From Chlamydiota bacterium (GTDB lineage: Bacteria > Auribacterota > UBA3054 > B51-G9): DNA of 17,076 bases. A model generated the notes under the pieces. It was given only the letters and a program-made list of their open reading frames with translations, did no database searches and was not told the origin of the DNA. Shown one piece after another: positions 1 through 6,359 of this stretch (position 1 is its first letter; every line of letters begins with the position of its first letter). The translations under genes were made by a program, and so were the position numbers. The stretch is taken from NCBI GenBank assembly GCA_030596365.1, contig JAUVKG010000016.1, positions 1 to 17,076 on the forward strand, written 5' to 3'.

Positions 1-317
1 AAATCGTGAGAATTTATATTTACGCCCCAGGTGTATAAATCATCGTAAGGGGTGAATTTTAATGCCAATTTGTTTTCAGCTTTTGTTATAGGCACATCAC
101 CAAACGGGATTTCATTTGTATATAAAGGCGAAGTATCGGCATTATAAGTTTGCATATAATTCCCGTTGCCTGACGAATCGTAATACCAGTTGACTTGATA
201 ATGGTCATTAACCCAACCGTTTGTACCTTCTTCGAATCGCCAGTAAGCGACAGTTTGCGCTGCATCACCGCAGGAAGCAATTAAGATCACAAATAATAAT
301 AATAATTTAGCCGGCAT
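1..317 (-). CDS. LamG-type (concanavalin A-like) exported protein, 3' end missing
   Basis: An open frame on the minus strand starts with ATG at 317 and reads about 105 codons to the window edge without a stop. The N-terminus is a short hydrophobic export signal (MPAKLLLLFVILIASC) ending in a lipobox-like IASC with Cys16, so it may be a lipoprotein; ordinary signal-peptide cleavage a few residues later is also possible. After it comes AYWRFEEG near residues 24-31, a common opening of LamG-like beta-sandwich domains in PVC bacteria (family knowledge). Such domains usually bind carbohydrate or act as adhesive modules. The ATG lies 5 bases after the stop of the GH51-like gene, so the two are probably co-transcribed. 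No clear Shine-Dalgarno precedes it, so translation may be coupled. Four consecutive TTA leucine codons lie in the signal peptide. The function of the missing part is unknown. Confidence 0.75.
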   Translation of the reverse strand, partial: MPAKLLLLFVILIASCGDAAQTVAYWRFEEGTNGWVNDHYQVNWYYDSSGNGNYMQTYNADTSPLYTNEIPFGDVPITKAENKLALKFTPYDDLYTWGVNINSHD

Positions 318-322
318 AGAAT

Positions 323-2263
323 TTATTTGGTAAATTGAATTATTGATACAGATCTTTTTGGTAAAGAAACAGTAACTTTATTGTTAGAAATTGTAATTGG
401 TGTATTAGTAAAATAACCGAGTTCGGGACCTGTTTGTTCATACCAGCCATAACCAGCAAATTGTAGTTTTCTATGAATAGCGCTGCTGTTCATACCGGAA
501 AATGCGGAAAGATCAATCGTAACAGGAATATCTTTTGTAAAATGCCTGTTTATAACATGAAAAAAAATGTTGGTAGAATCTTCCGTTGCAAGAGCATCCA
601 CAATGGCAACTTTGTCTTTTGAAAAAATATCATTCATTTTAAAAGGTTGATTGTAGGTTGGTACATTTTTTCTTTCAATGTCTATGAGAGAAGTTCCGTG
701 ATATTTTGAATAAAACATCGTTACCATTCCCGATGGAAGAAAAAACGGGTCGAATTTCTCAGCGTCGCTGACAACTATTGATGCAATCGGCCAGTTTTTG
801 CCTACAGTCATTGATTGGCAGGCAATTGAAACAACATCACCGGCACGAATATACGCGTGAAGATATCCTGCGCCTCCAATAGCTTGCGCTGTGATAGATT
901 TATACCAGTTGCCGGGTTCGTCCCACCAACCGTTCCAATTCCACTCTGTAACAGCGACAGGAAGGTTTTTACTTCTACCCTGTTCGATAGCCATTCCGCC
1001 TATAATTGATTCGCCGTGAGAGTTAAAAGTATTTGGGATACCGACCCAGGCATACCAAATATCTTCCATGGAAAGTTTATCGACTGACCATGGAGAAGCG
1101 TTTTTTTTAAGATTGCTGTTATTGATTTGCCACGGCATATAGTCGTGTTGAACAATGTAAAGGCCGTTAGTTCCGATTCTATCTATTACGGCAGCGACTT
1201 GATAAGATGAAATAGCGTCAACAAGGATTTGAATATTCGGGTCGACTTCTCTCATTTTGTCTACATAAGCTCTAACATAATTTGCGTAAGTAATTGCTGA
1301 AATTCCATCATCATAAAACCAGGTTTCATTTCCTATTTGAAAAAATTTAATGCCAAAGGAGGCGGCGTGACCGTTTGTAGCACGAACAGCCGGCCAGTCG
1401 ATCATTCCGGCAGGTAAAGAGGCGCCCTGTTCCGCGTTGCAATACGCAACGAGCGATGCGGCATGCAAAGCGGCATCAGAAAGTGTTTTAACGTCTGCTA
1501 CGGCATCGCGGAAGTTTACAGGAATAATTGCCTCGTTGCCCAGATTTGTTGTCAGGTCGTAGAATTCATCATATCCGAAAAAATTTGAAACCGAGCCGCC
1601 AAGATGGCCGATTGTAACTGGTCGCGGTAATGGCTCTCCAGCTGAATTTGTTCTTCCGGGCACGTTATCGATCATATCTTGCCAATTGATGTAATCTATA
1701 TCTGTTCCACCCGGGAATCGGTAAACAGGAGTATGCATTTCGCGAAGTTTTTCAATCAATTTAGGTTGAAGTTTATGAGTTCCGTTTATAGTGCCGGCTT
1801 CGATACCGATTTCGCCATGCCAGCTTGGTCTTTCCATAAAGGAGCTAAAAATTCGGTTATCGACCTTATTTAATGTGTTTTTTGTAATTTTATAACTTAT
1901 TGGATTGCCGTTTTGACTATAAAATGCAACCCCTCCGGAAGGTATGTTTGCTGCCGCCATAGCTTTTTCATCGCTAAAAGTCAAAGAAACAATTTCTCCC
2001 CGATCAAATGGTGTGATTTTATATGGCAGGAAAGGTCCGGAATTTCCAGTCTCTTTCGCGCAAATTAATTGATGACTATTGCCGGGCGAACGAGTGGAAA
2101 GATAGCTGACAACAACTTTGCCGTTTTTATCAATTGTCATGGAAGGAATAACGCCTGAATTAGCGATTAAGTTACTGGCGGCAATATTTTTAGTCCAGAT
2201 GAAGTGTGGTTCAGCTGATACAAAAGCAGTAGCGAGAGAAATTATATAAAGAAAGTATTTCAT
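323..2263 (-). CDS. Secreted GH51-like (clan GH-A) glycosidase, probable alpha-L-arabinofuranosidase
   Basis: This 646-residue protein begins with a signal peptide (residues 1-17, cleavage near FVSA). Residues about 140-500 resemble the TIM barrel of GH51-type alpha-L-arabinofuranosidases: RFPGG at 182-186, FGYDEFYDL at 229-237, IGNE at 310-313 and VTEW at 438-441. By analogy with clan GH-A, Glu313 is the likely acid/base and Glu440 the likely nucleophile. Residues about 585-646 form the beta-sandwich typical of the family (HVINRHFTKDIPVTIDL). The first 135 residues are not part of the barrel and look like one or two sialidase-type propeller strands. The expected role is removal of arabinofuranosyl or related groups from plant or algal polysaccharide outside the cytoplasm. 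It is first in an operon with the LamG-type gene. A consensus promoter lies 8 bases before the ATG and there is no Shine-Dalgarno, suggesting a leaderless mRNA. The exact GH family and substrate are less certain than the clan. Confidence 0.72.
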   Translation of the reverse strand: MKYFLYIISLATAFVSAEPHFIWTKNIAASNLIANSGVIPSMTIDKNGKVVVSYLSTRSPGNSHQLICAKETGNSGPFLPYKITPFDRGEIVSLTFSDEKAMAAANIPSGGVAFYSQNGNPISYKITKNTLNKVDNRIFSSFMERPSWHGEIGIEAGTINGTHKLQPKLIEKLREMHTPVYRFPGGTDIDYINWQDMIDNVPGRTNSAGEPLPRPVTIGHLGGSVSNFFGYDEFYDLTTNLGNEAIIPVNFRDAVADVKTLSDAALHAASLVAYCNAEQGASLPAGMIDWPAVRATNGHAASFGIKFFQIGNETWFYDDGISAITYANYVRAYVDKMREVDPNIQILVDAISSYQVAAVIDRIGTNGLYIVQHDYMPWQINNSNLKKNASPWSVDKLSMEDIWYAWVGIPNTFNSHGESIIGGMAIEQGRSKNLPVAVTEWNWNGWWDEPGNWYKSITAQAIGGAGYLHAYIRAGDVVSIACQSMTVGKNWPIASIVVSDAEKFDPFFLPSGMVTMFYSKYHGTSLIDIERKNVPTYNQPFKMNDIFSKDKVAIVDALATEDSTNIFFHVINRHFTKDIPVTIDLSAFSGMNSSAIHRKLQFAGYGWYEQTGPELGYFTNTPITISNNKVTVSLPKRSVSIIQFTK

Positions 2264-2271
2264 AAATATTT

Positions 2272-2300
2272 ATTATAATATAAATTATAACTGTTGTCAA
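2272..2300 (-). promoter_or_regulatory. Sigma-70-type promoter of the GH51-like gene (leaderless)
   Basis: On the minus strand TTGACA (2300-2295) and TATAAT (2277-2272) are both perfect consensus, separated by 17 bases. The -10 box ends 8 bases before the ATG at 2263, so transcription should start within about 2 bases of the start codon. Confidence 0.85.
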
Positions 2301-2328
2301 ATGAAAGTCCAACCCGGCGGATTGGAAT

Positions 2329-2358
2329 AAAAAAGGCGCAACCATAAGTTGCGCCTTT
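2329..2358 (-). terminator. Intrinsic terminator of the TIGR04073-type gene
   Basis: A perfect 10-bp stem (AAAGGCGCAA at 2332-2341, TTGCGCCTTT at 2349-2358) with a 7-base loop is followed on the minus strand by six T residues. It lies 38 bases after the stop of the upstream gene and separates it from the GH51-like promoter. Confidence 0.9.
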
Positions 2359-2396
2359 AATAAACTTCACCTTAAAGTTAAATTAAATAATAAAAA

Positions 2397-2828
2397 TTAT
2401 TTTTCTTCAACGTCTTGGGCTTCTACATCTTTCTTAGCTTTTCTGTTGATTTCCTGAATTACAAGAGCATCATCTGCAATCCATTTTGACTGCCAGACAT
2501 ATTCAGGAAAAGAATCTCCATAAATCCCGGAACCTGTAAGACCAAAAGTCATCACATCAGTTGCACCACCGAATGCGCGTGCTATAGTCAGGAAAGCGCC
2601 ATCACTTGCCCCTGTGATGTTTCCAAAGAAAGGGTTGCGGACATTTTCATAGATTAAATTTCTGGGAACTTCAACCCAACAAGTAAGGCAATTGACAAAG
2701 CCGCGTCCGTAATTATAGGCCATATTATCAAGCCATGCTTTTCTGTTGTCTTGTTTTGCTTCTTGTGCAGCGAGAAGTGTTGTTGCGCTCATACAAACGA
2801 TAAGAGTTGCGAGAATAAATTTTTTCAT
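2397..2828 (-). CDS. Exosortase system-associated small exported protein, TIGR04073-like
   Basis: This 143-residue protein has a signal peptide (residues 1-20 or 21, ending TLLAA). The body resembles the TIGR04073 family: GRGFVNCLTCWVEVPRNL at 41-58, then ITGASDGAFLTIARAFGG at 71-88, DVMTFGL at 91-97 and FPEYVW at 107-112. Members are known from Lentisphaerae, Verrucomicrobia and some deltaproteobacteria and often co-occur in genomes with exosortase sorting; the molecular function is unknown. A CxxC pair (Cys47, Cys50) lies in the first conserved segment. The tail is charged (many Lys, Asp and Glu). The start is supported by AGGAG about 8 bases upstream, by the signal peptide, and by a consensus promoter giving a leader of about 64 bases. 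A terminator follows, so it is a monocistron. No exosortase or PEP-CTERM protein is visible in the window. The family assignment is from recognition, not a search. Confidence 0.75.
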   Translation of the reverse strand: MKKFILATLIVCMSATTLLAAQEAKQDNRKAWLDNMAYNYGRGFVNCLTCWVEVPRNLIYENVRNPFFGNITGASDGAFLTIARAFGGATDVMTFGLTGSGIYGDSFPEYVWQSKWIADDALVIQEINRKAKKDVEAQDVEEK

Positions 2829-2898
2829 GCGTTTATCTCCTGAAAATTATTAGGGGTTACAGGCATTTATATTAATTAGTCTTATATCAGTCTCGTAT

Positions 2899-2927
2899 AT
2901 TATACTGATTTAGCAGTTCACTGTCAA
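2899..2927 (-). promoter_or_regulatory. Sigma-70-type promoter of the TIGR04073-type gene
   Basis: TTGACA (2927-2922) and TATAAT (2904-2899) on the minus strand are both perfect consensus with a 17-base spacer. Transcription should start near 2892, giving a leader of about 64 bases that carries AGGAG. A 6-bp inverted repeat (ATCAGT at 2886-2891, ACTGAT at 2904-2909) brackets the -10 box and could be an operator. Confidence 0.85.
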
Positions 2928-2953
2928 ATAGATTTAAATTCAGGAAAATATTC

Positions 2954-3029
2954 TGGTAGCCCGTAGGGGAATCGAACCCCTGTTTCATGGATGAGAACCA
3001 TGTGTCCTGGTCCACTAGACGAACGGGCC
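2954..3029 (-). tRNA. tRNA-Glu(CTC), CCA encoded
   Basis: The minus strand folds into a complete 76-base cloverleaf: 7-bp acceptor (3029-3023 with 2964-2958), GTCT/GGAC D-stem as in other bacterial tRNA-Glu, anticodon stem CATGG/CCATG with loop TTCTCAT giving anticodon CTC, four-base variable loop, T-arm AGGGG-TTCGATT-CCCCT, discriminator A and an encoded CCA (2956-2954). The anticodon reads GAG. Pair 1-72 is G-U instead of G-C. A promoter lies directly upstream. No clear terminator separates it from the TIGR04073-type gene 126 bases downstream, so some read-through is possible. Confidence 0.95.
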
Positions 3030-3046
3030 AAACCATCATTTTAAAA

Positions 3047-3075
3047 ATTATAGCAATATTATTTGATTTTATCAA
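3047..3075 (-). promoter_or_regulatory. Promoter of tRNA-Glu
   Basis: TTGATA (3075-3070, five of six consensus bases) and TATAAT (3052-3047) on the minus strand are 17 bases apart. The expected start is about 10 bases before the mature tRNA 5' end at 3029. Confidence 0.8.
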
Positions 3076-3141
3076 GAAGCATAAATTGCCTAAGTTGTCT
3101 GTAATAGCATTGTTTGATTAAAATTGAAAAAATCAAGAACC

Positions 3142-3170
3142 TTGACATTCATTTACTTATAGGTTATAAT
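3142..3170 (+). promoter_or_regulatory. Sigma-70-type promoter of the first DUF11 lipoprotein gene
   Basis: TTGACA (3142-3147) and TATAAT (3165-3170) are perfect consensus with a 17-base spacer. The start should be near 3177, giving a leader of about 86 bases. The palindrome AATGTT-GT-AACATT (3168-3181) covers the -10 edge and the start point and could be an operator. The leader also holds an 11-base direct repeat (3202-3212 and 3215-3225). Confidence 0.85.
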
Positions 3171-3262
3171 GTTGTAACATTTATGGTTCCGCATTTTCAG
3201 TATAGTATAAATCAATAGTATAAATTAACTGTTATATTAACATTCAACAAAAGGAGATCCAA

Positions 3263-4699
3263 ATGAAAAAACTCATGAATACAGTTATCGCAATCACAAT
3301 TGTTTGCCTCGTGTATCTGGCATCAGGTTGTGCCAGTGTTGAAAAACCAAAACCGGCTCCCGAGCCGTCACTTCTTCCTCGTATCTCAACAACTGCACCT
3401 GATGTAGTAAACGAAGGAGAGACTTTCCTCAGCACAATCAAGATTACAAGTAGGGAAAGCTTTGCTCTTGTCAAAGCACGTATGCGCATACCGAAAGGAA
3501 TGCAGTATGTGAAAAGTGAACCAAAGGCTAAAAAAGAGGGTGAACTTCTTACCTGGACATTTCCTTGGATGGATGCCAATGAGGTAAAAACTATTAACGT
3601 TTGGTTAAAAGCATTGAAAGAGGGAACGTATATGCCATGTGCCAGTGTGCAGGCATTCCCAAGAGCCTGTTTTACTGTTAAAGTTACAAAACCAAAAATC
3701 TCAATCACCAAAACCGGTCCGGAAGTTGCCGCACTTGGCGAGTCTGTAACTTTCAATATTCTTGTAAAGAATGAAGGTAATGGAGTTGCAAAAGATGTAG
3801 TAGTTGTTGACACAGTTCCAAAAGGACTTTCTCATGACAGCGGAAAAAAACAACTCACATTTAAACTCGGTGATATGAATCCGAAAACTTCAAAAACCAT
3901 TTCTGTAAAATTGAAAGCAATCGAGCGTGGCAAACACCTTAATCTTGCATCAGTTAAAACATCAAATGCCGGTCAAGCTAAAGACGATGCTCCAATAGTA
4001 GTTAAGCTTGAGGACTTCGAAATTACAAAGAAAGGTTTAGAGAAACAATATTTGGGTAAGAAAGCGGATTATGTAATTGATGTAAAAAATGTTGGAGACA
4101 CAACACTTGATCTTCAGGTAGTAGATTACGCACCAATCGGAACTACTATTGTTAAAGCACAGGATGCTGCTGTTACCACAAGTACCAAGGCAACATGGAA
4201 TATTGCTTCTCTGGCACCCGGAGCTTCTGAATCATTTAAAGTAACTTTAACTTCACGTGTACCCGGTGTTCACAGAAACAGTGCCAAAGTTTCCAGCAAA
4301 TCTGCTTCGAAATCAGATGGCCAAGACACTTTGTGGGAAGGATTTGCAGCTTTACTGTTTGAGGTAATTGATACCGAAGATCCACTTCAGATTGGCGAAG
4401 AAACTACGTACATAATTCGTGTAACCAATCAGGGAACAAAAGAGGACAACAATATTGTTGTTACCGCAGTATTTCCTAAAGAAATCAAACCTATTGAGGC
4501 TTCCGGAGATACTAAGGGCACAGTTAAAGGTCAGAAAGTTACATTTGCGCCATGCAAGGTTCTTGAAGCTAAGAAAAGTATAACTTTAAAAGTTAAAGCT
4601 AAGGGAGCTGCTATTGGTGATGGAAGGTCGAAATTCAACTTAACATCAGACCTCATCAAAAAACCAGTTGTCGAAGAAGAAAGTACTCACGTTTACTAA
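3263..4699 (+). CDS. OmcB-like lipoprotein with four DUF11-type repeats (paralogue 1)
   Basis: This 478-residue protein starts with a lipoprotein signal peptide (lipobox LASGC, Cys23) followed by a Pro/Lys-rich linker to about residue 40. Four DUF11-type beta-sandwich repeats follow, at roughly 45-143, 145-250, 252-358 and 360-470. The clearest signature is TKTGPEVAALGE at 149-160 with NEGNGVAKDVVVVDTVPKGL at 170-189. DUF11 repeats of this kind occur in the chlamydial cysteine-rich protein OmcB and in related PVC envelope proteins, so a structural role at the outer membrane or periplasm is inferred. Cysteines are few: Cys126 and Cys136 in repeat 1 and Cys431 in repeat 4. The start is supported by AAGGAG 6 bases upstream. 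The C-terminus EEESTHVY is shared exactly with the next gene. It has its own consensus promoter and a strong terminator, so it is transcribed alone. Confidence 0.85.
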   Translation: MKKLMNTVIAITIVCLVYLASGCASVEKPKPAPEPSLLPRISTTAPDVVNEGETFLSTIKITSRESFALVKARMRIPKGMQYVKSEPKAKKEGELLTWTFPWMDANEVKTINVWLKALKEGTYMPCASVQAFPRACFTVKVTKPKISITKTGPEVAALGESVTFNILVKNEGNGVAKDVVVVDTVPKGLSHDSGKKQLTFKLGDMNPKTSKTISVKLKAIERGKHLNLASVKTSNAGQAKDDAPIVVKLEDFEITKKGLEKQYLGKKADYVIDVKNVGDTTLDLQVVDYAPIGTTIVKAQDAAVTTSTKATWNIASLAPGASESFKVTLTSRVPGVHRNSAKVSSKSASKSDGQDTLWEGFAALLFEVIDTEDPLQIGEETTYIIRVTNQGTKEDNNIVVTAVFPKEIKPIEASGDTKGTVKGQKVTFAPCKVLEAKKSITLKVKAKGAAIGDGRSKFNLTSDLIKKPVVEEESTHVY

Positions 4700-4714
4700 A
4701 AATTCTACATATCC

Positions 4715-4759
4715 GGCAGGTAAAATATGGTTCAAGCCATATTTTACCTGCCTTTTTTT
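4715..4759 (+). terminator. Strong intrinsic terminator between the DUF11 genes
   Basis: A perfect 16-bp stem (4715-4730 with 4737-4752) with loop TTCAAG is followed by seven T residues (4753-4759). It begins 15 bases after the stop of the first DUF11 gene and should block read-through into the second. Confidence 0.95.
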
Positions 4760-4787
4760 ATATAGAATATAATTCTTTACATATATT
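4757..4787 (+). promoter_or_regulatory. Candidate promoter of the second DUF11 gene
   Basis: TATATT (4782-4787) ends 8 bases before the ATG at 4796, with a weak TTTATA (4757-4762) 19 bases upstream; this would give a leaderless mRNA. The alternative is TATAAT at 4768-4773, which would give a leader of about 16 bases. Neither leader contains a Shine-Dalgarno sequence. Confidence 0.35.
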
Positions 4788-4795
4788 TTTACGCC

Positions 4796-6322
4796 ATGAA
4801 ATCCTTCAAATCAATTCTGACCTTGTTCGTAGTTATCTGCAGCTGCGCTATGCTTCTATCGTGCTTCAGCACAACATCCTCTGAAATTAAAGAACCTTCA
4901 GACAAATCAGGACAAATAGAGTCCGCTGACACTAATTCAGAAAAAGTATCTTTTTCTGAAACACAAAATTCTTCTGCAAACAATTTGTATTTCTTTACTG
5001 TAGCAGGACCAGAAAAAGTGGAGCTGAATGAACCGTTCTGGTGCGATGCAACCTTAACTTGCATTCAAAATGTCGAAAACGCAATTGTAAAAATGAAAAT
5101 TCCTGCCGGGCTTGAATATATTGAAAGCCTGCCGCGAGCCACACACACAAATAATTATCTTTATTGGAAGTTTATTAATTTATCTCAAAATGAAACTAAG
5201 AAAATAAAGATAAAGTATATACCAAAAGCTAAGCGCGTAATAAAAGTGTGTGGAAGAGCACAGATGACCGCAAAAGATTGTTTTACAACCACCGTCACTA
5301 AACCTGTTATCAGTATACAAAAAAATGGTCCGGAAACCGCTATTCTTGGAGATGTCATTCCATATACTATTTTAGTAAAAAACAATGGAGATGGTGTTGC
5401 CAGAAATGTAGTTATAAAAGACAACATTCCATCCGGACTCGAGCATTCAAGCAAGAAAAAAGAAATTATTGCTAAAATTGGCGTGCTTGCTCCGGGAGAA
5501 GAAAAAAATATTAAAATAAATCTCAAAACAATTGTGCGCGGAAAGCACTGCAATAAAGTCCGTGTAGATACATCTAATGCCGGAACTTCAGAAGATACCG
5601 CTTGCACGACAGTATTACTACAAGACGTTCATATTTCCAAAACGGGAACAAAGCAGCAATTTTTAAACAAAAAAGCCGAATACGCCATTGTAGTTAAAAA
5701 CCCTGCAGACGTGACTTTGCATAACGTAATTGTCAAAGACACAATACCTTCGGAAACAACTCTTCTTTCTTCTGCACCGCAAGGAAAGGTTGAAGGAAAA
5801 ACTATTGTTTGGAATTTAACAAAACTTGACCCCGGCAAAAGCAAAACTTTTAACATTACATTAACGTCAGCAAAAGCAGGCACTCATGTAAATTATGCAG
5901 ACGTGCAAACCCGTGAAGGATTAAGGCGTAAAACTTCAGCAAAAACTTTATGGAAAGGTTTTGCCGCATTGTTGATAGAAGTAATTGATACTGCTGATCC
6001 TTTGCTCATAGGAGACCAGGGAAAATACATTATCAAGGTTTCTAATCAAGGAACGGCAAATGACACCAATATAAAAATTACAGCTGTCTTACCAAATGAG
6101 ATTACACCCCTCACAGCTAAAGGCGCCACAAGTGCAACCATTTCAAGCGACGGCCGGACAGTTACTTTTGCTCCGTGCCCATCTCTGGCACCAAAGCAGA
6201 CTTTAACGTATGAGATTAATGTAAAAGCGAAATCTTTAGGTGATGCACGCATCAAGGTTCTTTTGAAATCCGACCTTATCAAAACACCTGTTACAGAAGA
6301 AGAAAGCACACATGTGTATTAA
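4796..6322 (+). CDS. OmcB-like lipoprotein with four DUF11-type repeats (paralogue 2)
   Basis: This 508-residue protein is a tandem paralogue of the preceding gene. It has a lipoprotein signal (LLSC, Cys23), a Ser/Glu-rich linker of about 40 residues that is longer than in paralogue 1, then four DUF11-type repeats at roughly 68-168, 170-277, 279-386 and 388-500. Clear shared segments are NGPETAILGD (177-186), GFAALLIEVIDTADPL (388-403) and the final EEESTHVY. It keeps the three cysteines of paralogue 1 (Cys152, Cys162, Cys461) and adds two within-repeat pairs, Cys83/Cys89 and Cys252/Cys270, which suggest extra disulphides in an oxidising compartment. A structural envelope role is inferred from the OmcB-type architecture. 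There is no Shine-Dalgarno before the ATG; the start is chosen because it gives a proper basic N-region and lipobox. It is separated from paralogue 1 by a terminator and is convergent with the next gene. Confidence 0.85.
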   Translation: MKSFKSILTLFVVICSCAMLLSCFSTTSSEIKEPSDKSGQIESADTNSEKVSFSETQNSSANNLYFFTVAGPEKVELNEPFWCDATLTCIQNVENAIVKMKIPAGLEYIESLPRATHTNNYLYWKFINLSQNETKKIKIKYIPKAKRVIKVCGRAQMTAKDCFTTTVTKPVISIQKNGPETAILGDVIPYTILVKNNGDGVARNVVIKDNIPSGLEHSSKKKEIIAKIGVLAPGEEKNIKINLKTIVRGKHCNKVRVDTSNAGTSEDTACTTVLLQDVHISKTGTKQQFLNKKAEYAIVVKNPADVTLHNVIVKDTIPSETTLLSSAPQGKVEGKTIVWNLTKLDPGKSKTFNITLTSAKAGTHVNYADVQTREGLRRKTSAKTLWKGFAALLIEVIDTADPLLIGDQGKYIIKVSNQGTANDTNIKITAVLPNEITPLTAKGATSATISSDGRTVTFAPCPSLAPKQTLTYEINVKAKSLGDARIKVLLKSDLIKTPVTEEESTHVY

Positions 6323-6326
6323 TTCT

Positions 6327-6344
6327 AAATGCATTAATGTATTT
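6327..6344. terminator. Weak AT-rich hairpin between convergent genes
   Basis: AAATGCAT (6327-6334) and ATGTATTT (6337-6344) pair around a TA loop with one G-U pair, followed by an A/T-rich stretch. It lies in the 37-base gap between two convergent stops and could weakly terminate either gene. The stem is nearly all A-T. Confidence 0.3.
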
Positions 6345-6359
6345 ATTTTACGTATTCAT

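Noticed and set aside
2887..3075. A 62-codon open frame on the minus strand
   Set aside because: It runs through the tRNA-Glu gene and both flanking promoters, so it is a chance frame.
3177..3262. A riboswitch in the 86-base leader of the first DUF11 gene
   Set aside because: It is A/T-rich with short direct repeats and no stable multi-stem fold or known aptamer core that I can see.
3244..3813. A 189-codon open frame antisense to the first DUF11 gene
   Set aside because: It lies opposite a clear lipoprotein gene with promoter, AAGGAG and terminator. Its translation has no recognisable domain or composition of a real protein. Similar antisense frames at 5185-5607, 15319-15606 and 15640-16095 are rejected for the same reason.
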